DNA of 64,000 nucleotides from Marinoscillum sp049115815 (lineage in GTDB: Bacteria; Bacteroidota; Bacteroidia; Cytophagales; Cyclobacteriaceae). The stretch lies in the NCBI GenBank assembly GCA_049115815.1, contig JAGDZO010000006.1, positions 124,001 through 188,000 on the forward strand, in the 5' to 3' direction. Of the stretch, positions 44,062-51,583 are shown piece after piece. Under the pieces are notes generated by a model. The model made no database searches. It had not been told where the DNA came from and saw only the letters and a list, made by a program, of their open reading frames with translations. The position numbers were made by a program, and so were the translations under genes. Within the stretch, counting starts at the first letter, position 1. The number at the start of each line of letters is the position of its first letter.

Positions 44062-46485
44062 ATGATTATGATGATTAAAAGCATTCTTTCACTACTTCTA
44101 AGTTTAACTCTTGTTTATGGCTACTCACAGTCCCTTCAGCATCCAGTCATATGGACCACAGCAGATGAAAGAGATAATGTCCTAGAACTAATCAATACTC
44201 AGGATTGGGCCAAGGAGCTTGTAGGTGGAGTTCATGAGATCGTGGATAATAAGTTGAAACTTCATCAGGCAAATCCGTCTTGGATTCTGAAAGATATTCC
44301 CGAGATATCCAAAGATGACAACCTTCCTGAGCTTGAAGTAAAAACAGTCCATGAGCATGCACGAGTACTTGGATACGCATCTTACGCGGCGTTGCTTTAC
44401 TACCTCACTGAGGACGAAAATTACGCTCAATTTTCAGCGGACATTTTGTGGTATTATGCCGAAGAATTATCAAAACGAGAACCACACAATACCTCCATTT
44501 GCGGCAATACCTTCTATGATCCTAGAACGTCCTATGGGCAATTCGCTATTGCTTATGATTTCATTTACAACTACTTGAAAACATCGGGAACGACCGTTTA
44601 TAGCTCCAGTAAAAAAGAATACGTAACGTACGATCATCGTGTCATGCAAAAGACCATCTTAAACATGGTCGGGAATACATTACAGGAATACGGTCATCCG
44701 GATGAGCATGGACAGTTCGTATCCAACCATCCAATATTGACCGGGCCAGGAGCTCTTTTTGGAATTTTATGTGTGGAGGATGACACAGAGCGAGAGCGGT
44801 TGTTTGAAGTGTTTTGGGAGACAGGTTCTGCTCATCAGAATTCCTTAAAAAACACCATACTTCCCATGTTTGGAGAGCAGGGTATTTGGCCAGAATCCAC
44901 TAGCTATAGCTTCATGGCTGGCATCACCATGATGCTCAATATCATTGATCGAATCAAGCCAGAGATGAACGTCATGAAGGAGAATATGCACATTCTGGAT
45001 GGCAATTTCCTCTTCGATAATCTGAGAATGCCGGATCGTAGATTCGTCACATACGGCGATTCGCATCGCAATTCTGATGGAACATCTAAGCTCTATCGAT
45101 ACACATTGAATCTGGCTCAAAGACGCGGACTAGCTGACTATGAACATCAGGCTATGGTAGCCTTGAGACAAAAATATGATGCTTCAGGAGGCTATACACC
45201 AAAAGCACAAATCTCAACTTTTGGCAATTATGGAGTATTCACAGAATTACTTTGGGGATCCACAATTCCTGAGACAATAGAAGGGGAAATTGACTTCCAA
45301 AAACCTACTGTAATTATCAAACATGCAGGGATTGGGCTACAGCGAAACTACGTGGAAGTGGACAATGAATTGTATGGACTGTGTGGAATAATTGGAGGGG
45401 CACATTATGTCCATTCGCATGTGACAGGGATCACTATGGAGCTTTATGGAGCTGGATATGTCATGGCTCCCAATGCAGGACTACCGCCATCTGTAGCACA
45501 ACGAAGAATTCCCTTACATGAGCATTACTTTAGGATGTACGCCGGAAACAATACAGTGATCGTCAATGGTACTTCGCATGGTTTGAATGAAGGCTCTTGG
45601 AAAGGTCGAGCTAATGTATGGCAGAATACCGTGGTGAATATAGCAGCTGAACCGGCGCATTTGGAAGACCCCAAGAATGAAAACTTCAGCTTCGTCACGC
45701 AGCAGCTAAATGATGAGGTGAACAATGCAGTACAGCAGCGTACACTGAGCACCATAAGGACAAGCCCTACTAGTGGCTATTACTTTGATATGTTCCGGTC
45801 AAAGTCACTAGATGAAAACAGGTTTCACGACTATATCTATCACAACATCGGGGATAAGTCAACTATAAAAAATGACGTAGGAGAGGTGTTGAAGGTTTCT
45901 CCCACAGATCGCTACAATACCGACATTGGTGATGTGGTACATTCTCCAGGGTGGAAGTTCTTCGAAGAAACACAAGTGACCTCACCGAATACTTCGGGAG
46001 TGCAGGTGCGATATGATATTAGAAAAACGAATAAGTTTATGCACCAATTCATTCCTGCAGGTGTAGAGCGGGAATATACTCAGGCACTAGCTCCTCCCAG
46101 CAGAGATGTGAAAAATGGCTATGACAAAAAGAAGACACTGGTGCTGGCCATCAGACAATATGGAGAAGCATGGAACAAACCTTATGTGGTGATCCATGAG
46201 CCCTCTGACCAAAAATCACCTTCAGTGAAAGCAGTAGAGCATTTGTATCAAGATGAAACCATCGCGGGAATCAAAGTAACGAGCCAAGTGGGTGATCAGC
46301 TGATTATAGATTATATCATTTGTCAAGACAAGTCTGATAGTTCGTTTGATCTCCCCGAAATCAACCTTCATTTCGAAGGAAGATTCGGGGTAGCACGTAC
46401 CATTACCCAAAATGGAGTAACGGAAACGATGCTCTACATAGGTGAAGGTCAATCAATGACCTTAGGTGATCAAAAAGCGGACTAA
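44062..46485 (+). CDS. Heparinase II/III-like polysaccharide lyase (PL37/PL40-like), no sorting domain
   Basis: The 807-residue protein has a signal peptide (LLSLTLVYGYSQ), an alpha/alpha toroid (about 30-370; MFGEQGIWPESTSYSFM) and a C-terminal beta-sandwich part with GGAHYVHSHVTGITMELYG and NNTVIVNGTSHG. This layout is that of heparinase II/III-type lyases; among ulvan lyases PL37 or PL40 is the best guess. The His-rich loop HYVHSH is probably at or near the active site. The closely related protein at 54022 carries a T9SS domain that this one lacks, so this one is likely periplasmic. It closes the operon starting at 34853. Confidence 0.62.
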   Translation: MIMMIKSILSLLLSLTLVYGYSQSLQHPVIWTTADERDNVLELINTQDWAKELVGGVHEIVDNKLKLHQANPSWILKDIPEISKDDNLPELEVKTVHEHARVLGYASYAALLYYLTEDENYAQFSADILWYYAEELSKREPHNTSICGNTFYDPRTSYGQFAIAYDFIYNYLKTSGTTVYSSSKKEYVTYDHRVMQKTILNMVGNTLQEYGHPDEHGQFVSNHPILTGPGALFGILCVEDDTERERLFEVFWETGSAHQNSLKNTILPMFGEQGIWPESTSYSFMAGITMMLNIIDRIKPEMNVMKENMHILDGNFLFDNLRMPDRRFVTYGDSHRNSDGTSKLYRYTLNLAQRRGLADYEHQAMVALRQKYDASGGYTPKAQISTFGNYGVFTELLWGSTIPETIEGEIDFQKPTVIIKHAGIGLQRNYVEVDNELYGLCGIIGGAHYVHSHVTGITMELYGAGYVMAPNAGLPPSVAQRRIPLHEHYFRMYAGNNTVIVNGTSHGLNEGSWKGRANVWQNTVVNIAAEPAHLEDPKNENFSFVTQQLNDEVNNAVQQRTLSTIRTSPTSGYYFDMFRSKSLDENRFHDYIYHNIGDKSTIKNDVGEVLKVSPTDRYNTDIGDVVHSPGWKFFEETQVTSPNTSGVQVRYDIRKTNKFMHQFIPAGVEREYTQALAPPSRDVKNGYDKKKTLVLAIRQYGEAWNKPYVVIHEPSDQKSPSVKAVEHLYQDETIAGIKVTSQVGDQLIIDYIICQDKSDSSFDLPEINLHFEGRFGVARTITQNGVTETMLYIGEGQSMTLGDQKAD

Positions 46486-46492
46486 TCCGCTT
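46475..46492 (+). other. Small hairpin over the stop codon of the heparinase-like gene
   Basis: A perfect 7 bp stem (AAGCGGA and TCCGCTT, 4-base loop) covers the stop codon at 46483-46485. No T run follows, so it is not a standard terminator, but it could slow ribosomes or stabilise the message end. Confidence 0.3.
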
Positions 46493-46510
46493 GAGAGATT
46501 AGAATTTCGT

Positions 46511-46548
46511 TTGGACTATTTAGCAAATCTTCTGGACTTTTAATTTTG
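46511..46548 (+). promoter_or_regulatory. Paired TTGGACTATT-type operator with adjoining -7-like box
   Basis: TTGGACTATT at 46511 and CTGGACTTTT at 46532 start 21 bp apart, 53 bp before the start codon at 46594. The second half-site runs into TAATTTTG (46541-46548), an exact match to the TAnnTTTG -7 box of Bacteroidota promoters. A matching TTTG -33 box at normal spacing is not clear, which would suit an activator-dependent promoter. Confidence 0.55.
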
Positions 46549-46593
46549 GATTCATGAGCATTTTAGCTTCGTGTAAAACCGAATACGACTAAA

Positions 46594-48372
46594 ATGAAAC
46601 TATTCCTATCTGCTCCTATCGAATTGCTGAATAAGAAATTGAATATCAGTGTCTGCTTTTTATTAGTCTTTTTATTGTCCAACGTTAGTGATGCTCAAGT
46701 CACATTGGAGAAAGAAGTAGAGATAACGGACAAAGCCCTGTACTTTGATGGAAAGAAAGTAAACGGTGTGGTGCCCGATTCTGGCACAGGTTACGACTAC
46801 AGGTATGGCAGAGAGATTAATCCGCATGGAGATTGCATCAAAGCCTACCGTGAATATGTATTTATGACCTGGTATAGAGGAGGAAAGAGTGACCGCCATA
46901 TGATGCTGACAAGGTACAATATGGAGACTGGCAGCATGAAGACTATAGAGTTTCCACATCAGCATACGGGCCTAAACGGGAATTGGTGGATAGGAGAAAC
47001 CCATAACACGATTGCTGTTGGGATTAGCCCTAAAGACGAGAGTATTCACTTAGTATTTGATATGCATGCCTATGGCAATTCAGGCAATTTTGTGAATGAT
47101 TATTTCAGGTATTCTTACTCAGTAAAGGATGCAGCGACAGTAACTGATGATGAGTTTACGCTCGACCTATTTGTAAAGGATCCTTTGGATGGTGATTACA
47201 GACATACCACCATGGATGGTGTTCGGGATGCACCACATTACACTAAGTATACTTATCCGCAATTCTTTTTAAATGATGATGGAGAGCTTTTTCTAACCAT
47301 GCGTAAGGGCACCTCTCATGATGGTGCGCAGGCATTTATCAAGTACGATGATACCCAATCCAGATGGGGGAGGTTCAAATTTGTAAATGCGCTTGGTGCT
47401 CAAAGTAAGGGAGAGACACATGACTGGAGTATCTACGGAGCTGTAAAATATACCGGAGGCAAGATCAGAATCGGTTTTCAAAGACGATTGAGAAATGGGC
47501 AGGACAAATACATCTATCAAAATGGGGTCTATTATGCCTATTCGGATGATCCTACAGGGGCCTCACTGTGGAAAACGCCGAGTGGAGATCCAATGACTTT
47601 TCCCTTAGTAAAAGCCGAAGAAGTACTTGTGATAGAGCCAGGCGATTATGTGGAAACAACACAGCGAAACATGGTTCATATTGTAGGTGGCTTTGATTTT
47701 GCAGTGACAGACAATGGGGATGAGCATATAGTGAGCTACGTTCAAGATAAGCAGAATAACAAAAGCAAACGCCTTCATACATATAGGAAAGCTGGTACAA
47801 CCGACTTTGTCACGGAAGAGTATTCTGCGGGATCAGAACTATATGTTGCCGGCCCGGATGTTTACGTAATTGGTTTGAAAAACGGTCGAGTCAATATTGT
47901 GAAAGCAGAAGGAGGTACCAACGATTTCATGGAGGTTTATCAGCACGCGGATGGCCCTTCATTCGATAAGGGGGTAGTGCATGTGAATAATGGGAAACTC
48001 TATTATTACCTCAAAGAAGCCGGAGGCTCAGGGGACCAGCGAACTACCCACTTACAAGTATATGATTTGGATATTCCAGAGGAGTATATAAAAAAGGAAG
48101 AAGAGGAAGTGGTACTAGCCAATAATGACCGGCTTTCAGAACTAAGTATTTATCCTAATCCGACTAGAGGTGACTTTGTAGTTGATCTAAACGGATTGAA
48201 GGGATCCAAAGTCATGATTTATAATATCAATGGTGCTCGGGTGTTTGAAAAAGAAATATCGAATACGCTAACAAATTTCGTGGAGGGTAATCTTGTACAG
48301 CCAGGATTGTATTTCGTAAAGGTCTTAAAGGATGATGGTACATTAGTAACCAAGAAGTTGCTGGTTGAATGA
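46594..48372 (+). CDS. BNR-type beta-propeller polysaccharide lyase (PL24-like), T9SS-exported
   Basis: The 592-residue protein has a signal peptide (FLLVFLLSNVSDAQ), a propeller with the signature NPHGDCIKAYREYVFMTWY, the blade HNTIAVGISPKDESIHLVFD and later repeats, and a T9SS sorting domain in the last 75 residues (IYPNPTRGDFVVDL). It is a paralogue of 32978-34687, sharing these segments and overall length. PL24-type ulvan lyases cut beside uronic acids outside the cell. It has its own operator and promoter region after the operon ending at 46485, so it is transcribed separately. Catalytic His and Tyr residues cannot be fixed without a structural alignment. Confidence 0.66.
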   Translation: MKLFLSAPIELLNKKLNISVCFLLVFLLSNVSDAQVTLEKEVEITDKALYFDGKKVNGVVPDSGTGYDYRYGREINPHGDCIKAYREYVFMTWYRGGKSDRHMMLTRYNMETGSMKTIEFPHQHTGLNGNWWIGETHNTIAVGISPKDESIHLVFDMHAYGNSGNFVNDYFRYSYSVKDAATVTDDEFTLDLFVKDPLDGDYRHTTMDGVRDAPHYTKYTYPQFFLNDDGELFLTMRKGTSHDGAQAFIKYDDTQSRWGRFKFVNALGAQSKGETHDWSIYGAVKYTGGKIRIGFQRRLRNGQDKYIYQNGVYYAYSDDPTGASLWKTPSGDPMTFPLVKAEEVLVIEPGDYVETTQRNMVHIVGGFDFAVTDNGDEHIVSYVQDKQNNKSKRLHTYRKAGTTDFVTEEYSAGSELYVAGPDVYVIGLKNGRVNIVKAEGGTNDFMEVYQHADGPSFDKGVVHVNNGKLYYYLKEAGGSGDQRTTHLQVYDLDIPEEYIKKEEEEVVLANNDRLSELSIYPNPTRGDFVVDLNGLKGSKVMIYNINGARVFEKEISNTLTNFVEGNLVQPGLYFVKVLKDDGTLVTKKLLVE

Positions 48373-48557
48373 GTATCTGAGTTTGAAAAAATGTGATTGA
48401 ATTTCCTATTGAATGGTGTTGTGGAATACGCCATCAAAACCATCTTGCTAAATAATGTCATGTCAACTAATGAGTTACCATTTTTGTAACGAGTAGTCGA
48501 CTGAATTAATGCCCTCTTTCACTCAGCGGTTGATTTTAAGGTAGAGAATGATCTAGA

Positions 48558-50192
48558 ATGCTAATGTTAAAAATGTTAAGTCATCTAATTCGGGTTGTAG
48601 TGGTAATCTTCTTGGGGTACACAGGGGCAATAAACGCCCAACCCAATATTGTATTCATCATGGCGGATGATCTGGGGTGGACGGATTTAAGTACGCCTAA
48701 CACATCGCTGGGAAACGGGTCCAAGTATTACGAAACTCCCAATATCGATAAGTTGGCACAGGATGGGATGTCTTTCACTTATGCCTACACACAACAGAAC
48801 TGTCAACCAACAAGGGCAGCAATACTAACCGGTCAATATGCTACCGGGCCTCAAAATGGAGTGTACAATGTCGGCAGCCTCAATCGAGCATCCAAACGTG
48901 TTGTCACATCTATAGTCCCTCATACTCAGAATAAACATCTTTCGGCAGACGCAATTACGATGTTTGAAACGATCAAATCTGCAGGCTACCATACGGCATG
49001 GTTTGGGAAATTTCATACCATCAAAACCAGTGCTGAAATATCGAATTACCACGGAGTAGACTACAATATTGCCTTGCGAAAAGAGGTGGTGGCTAAAGTC
49101 AATGGAGTAAAAGTAAAAAATGAGTTCTTTGCTCAAAACGATGATGCGAAAGGTTGGATGTTTAGTCATGAGTTGCTGAAACCTTATGCTGAGCCGTATG
49201 ATGAAGCTTATATAAATTCTGTACTCGCACCTTATGCCAATGGCAATGATCCTAACATGCTGAAAGGGACACCAAAGCACCTAACTGATGCGCTGGGCGA
49301 TGCAGTAGTAGATTACATAAAAACTCGAGCCTCACATGACACACCGTTTTTTGCGTATGTACCATTTCATGCTGTGCATACTAGCATTCTTCCTCGACTC
49401 GATTTGAAGGCGAAGTATGAAGACAAAGCATCAGAAGATCCACGTCATGACCGAGCAGACTATGCAGCATTTGTTGAACTTTTGGATCAAAACGTAGGAC
49501 GGATCATCGATGCACTAGATGATCCAAATGGTGATGGGGACAGCACTGACGGTATCGCTGACAATACTTTGGTTGTTTTCTATTCTGACAATGGAGGGTT
49601 TGTCGGGCCAACAGATAATTCTCCCTTGCGCCTGAGAAAAGGCACTTACTATGAAGGCGGTTTACGCGTGCCGCTGATTTACAGATGGCCAGGTAATATT
49701 GCTCCCAATTCGATTAATACCACTCAGGAAGTACATGCGATAGACATGTATCCCACATTCGCAGAAATCGCAGGAGCAAACCTACCTGAGGCATCAGTTC
49801 ATCAAATTGATGGTCAGTCGATAGCGAGTATTATCAAAGGCGAGGTAATGAGTTTAGAGGATAAGCGCGAACTGTACTGGCATTTTCCAGGCTATATGGA
49901 TGTGAGAAACATGCCACAATCGGTCATCCATATGAGACATACAGATGGTGATCACTACAAGCTATTTTATCGGTACGAGGATGGAACTTACGAGTTGTAT
50001 AACCTTACTCAAGATATAGGTGAGACTTTAAACCTACTTGCCAGTTCACCAGATCAAGCTGTTATCAATCTAGCAAGAGAAATGAACGCCAAACTGCGCA
50101 ACTGGCTAATAGAAAAAAAAGCTCCAACAGGAACATGGCGGGCATCAGGTGAAACAGTTGCCTATCCACCTAAGGGTTTAGGTTTAGAATGA
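48558..50192 (+). CDS. S1 sulfatase (arylsulfatase A-like, possibly S1_16)
   Basis: The 544-residue protein has a signal peptide (VVVVIFLGYTGAINAQ), the sulfatase entry NIVFIMADDLGWTDL, the maturation motif CQPTR (Cys82) and LTGQY, the metal segment YSDNGGFVGPTDNSPLR and the family segment RELYWHFPGYM. The motif variant CQPTR occurs in arylsulfatase A-like subfamilies. There is no sorting domain and the signal is of the ordinary type, so it is probably periplasmic. Its last 64 codons and about 105 bp of the DNA that follows are repeated at 58574-58870, with a decayed copy of the coding part. Confidence 0.87.
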   Translation: MLMLKMLSHLIRVVVVIFLGYTGAINAQPNIVFIMADDLGWTDLSTPNTSLGNGSKYYETPNIDKLAQDGMSFTYAYTQQNCQPTRAAILTGQYATGPQNGVYNVGSLNRASKRVVTSIVPHTQNKHLSADAITMFETIKSAGYHTAWFGKFHTIKTSAEISNYHGVDYNIALRKEVVAKVNGVKVKNEFFAQNDDAKGWMFSHELLKPYAEPYDEAYINSVLAPYANGNDPNMLKGTPKHLTDALGDAVVDYIKTRASHDTPFFAYVPFHAVHTSILPRLDLKAKYEDKASEDPRHDRADYAAFVELLDQNVGRIIDALDDPNGDGDSTDGIADNTLVVFYSDNGGFVGPTDNSPLRLRKGTYYEGGLRVPLIYRWPGNIAPNSINTTQEVHAIDMYPTFAEIAGANLPEASVHQIDGQSIASIIKGEVMSLEDKRELYWHFPGYMDVRNMPQSVIHMRHTDGDHYKLFYRYEDGTYELYNLTQDIGETLNLLASSPDQAVINLAREMNAKLRNWLIEKKAPTGTWRASGETVAYPPKGLGLE

Positions 50193-50297
50193 TCTGAATT
50201 TCTGGACGATTTCACCTGTAATCGGCATAAATTTTTCTTCAATACTCCTCAACTTGAATGTTGGTAAATCAAAGCCAATTCACATGGAATGTAACCT
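50001..50297 (+). repeat. 297 bp direct repeat, copy 1 (intact sulfatase 3' end plus intergenic DNA)
   Basis: This block aligns without gaps to 58574-58870, offset 8573 bp, with about 92% identity by hand count. It covers the end of the sulfatase gene and the intergenic DNA after it, up to an ATG at 50284 whose context resembles the start of the lyase gene at 58857. The copies flank a set of four genes. Confidence 0.85.
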
Positions 50298-50304
50298 TAA
50301 TCAG

Positions 50305-50385
50305 TCTTCCATTCTAGAAGGCTATGAAAGTGAGTTGAACCGTCCGCTTTATTGGCATTTTCCCATTTACCTGTAGGCCCATGAC
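50305..50385 (+). pseudogene. Short sulfatase gene remnant with an in-frame stop
   Basis: Read in the frame of 50284, this segment encodes SILEGYESELNRPLYWHFPI, then YL, a TAG stop and AHD. The segment RPLYWHFPIYLQA is a conserved C-terminal stretch of many S1 sulfatases; the intact gene at 48558 has RELYWHFPGYM. The TAG at 50374 lies where CAG (Gln) is expected. It is too short to be functional and sits at the end of the 297 bp repeat, just before the esterase start, so it marks a rearrangement junction. Confidence 0.55.
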
Positions 50386-51325
50386 GAAACTAAGAATGAA
50401 ACCAATGTTCCTCAAAATAATATGGGCAATTGCAATACTCTTGATTGCATCAAATTTTTCATACGCGCAGAAATTACAACTACCAACTCCCGATTTGACA
50501 AATGTAAAATATGGCGAGCATGAACGAAATATTATGGATGTTTGGTTTTCTGACAAAAGCAAAACAACACCTCTGGCCATTTTCATTCATGGTGGAGGAT
50601 TTGATCATGGCAGTAAAGAAAAACTGAATGCAAATGTATTATCTCAGCTGCTGAAGGCTGGAATATCGGTCGCGTCTATCAATTATCGCTATAAATCAAT
50701 TGCTCCTTTGCCTGCTGCACATCATGATGCAAGACAAGCTTTGCAGTTTATACGTTCCAACGCTCAATCGTGGCAAATAGACAAAAAGAAGATTGGGGTA
50801 TGGGGAAGCTCGGCAGGAGCGCAAATAGCAATGTGGCTTGCTTTCAGTGATGACATGGCCGAACCAGAAAGTACCAATCCACTAGAAAGGGAGTCCACCC
50901 GGGTGACTTGTGTTGCGGCAATTATTGGGCAAACAACCATGGAATCTGACTTCTGGCTTAAACTTCTGGCCAAATATGCCCCAGGCACTGAGAGAGAATT
51001 TAAAGATGAACAACTTAAAATCTATGGTGTTGAAACAATAGAAGAAGCCGACGAAATTGCCAAAGGTATATCTGCATTGGCACTGATATCTATGGATGAT
51101 CCACCTATTTTTATGCAATATGGGATGAACCCAAACGCTTCAGCACCAAGCAAAGACAATCCGAAGAAATTTAGAGGGTGGGTAATTCATCATGTAGATT
51201 TTGGAATTGCGCTTAAGGAAAAAATGAACGAAATAAATGTTGAAGCTCATTTAAAGTACCCGGGTGCAAAAACCCAATATGGGACATTGGTTGAATTTTT
51301 GACAACCAAATTATTGGAAGAATAA
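50381..51325 (+). CDS. Secreted alpha/beta hydrolase (carboxylesterase/acetylxylan-esterase-like)
   Basis: The 314-residue protein has a signal peptide (IWAIAILLIASNFSYAQ). The first ATG (50381) lies within a sulfatase remnant, so ATG 50396 may be the true start. The hydrolase domain has the oxyanion motif IHGGGFDHGS near residue 68, the nucleophile elbow GSSAG (Ser144) and a likely catalytic His at 270/271 (HHVDFG). Members of this class remove acetyl or other ester groups from sugars or small esters. It is the first gene of the cassette enclosed by the 297 bp repeats, before a GH78 rhamnosidase. De-esterification of oligosaccharides is a reasonable inference. Confidence 0.8.
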   Translation: MTKLRMKPMFLKIIWAIAILLIASNFSYAQKLQLPTPDLTNVKYGEHERNIMDVWFSDKSKTTPLAIFIHGGGFDHGSKEKLNANVLSQLLKAGISVASINYRYKSIAPLPAAHHDARQALQFIRSNAQSWQIDKKKIGVWGSSAGAQIAMWLAFSDDMAEPESTNPLERESTRVTCVAAIIGQTTMESDFWLKLLAKYAPGTEREFKDEQLKIYGVETIEEADEIAKGISALALISMDDPPIFMQYGMNPNASAPSKDNPKKFRGWVIHHVDFGIALKEKMNEINVEAHLKYPGAKTQYGTLVEFLTTKLLEE

Positions 51326-51583
51326 CTTTTAGGACGCTAAATGCACATTGAGAGCGAAATAATCTAGCATCGGTAGAAACGGTGAACGCGCTTACATCGA
51401 GGTATGAAGAATAGAGAAATGAGTTAAAGTGGCCTTATTATCCATATTTCAGGTCAATGAGTCTCTAATCAGTTTGCTCAGCCGATTTGCAACACAGCTT
51501 AATTAATTTAATGGTGAGTAAAAAGGTGCTTACCATCGCTGGAGATTGAATAAAAACACGAAACAACAGTAGAGCAGATAAAA

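Noticed and set aside
46475..46492. Terminator after the heparinase-like gene
   Set aside because: The hairpin has no T run after it and overlaps the stop codon.
50193..50380. Second lyase gene start at ATG 50284
   Set aside because: The frame begins like the lyase at 58857 but runs into a sulfatase remnant and a stop after about 30 codons.
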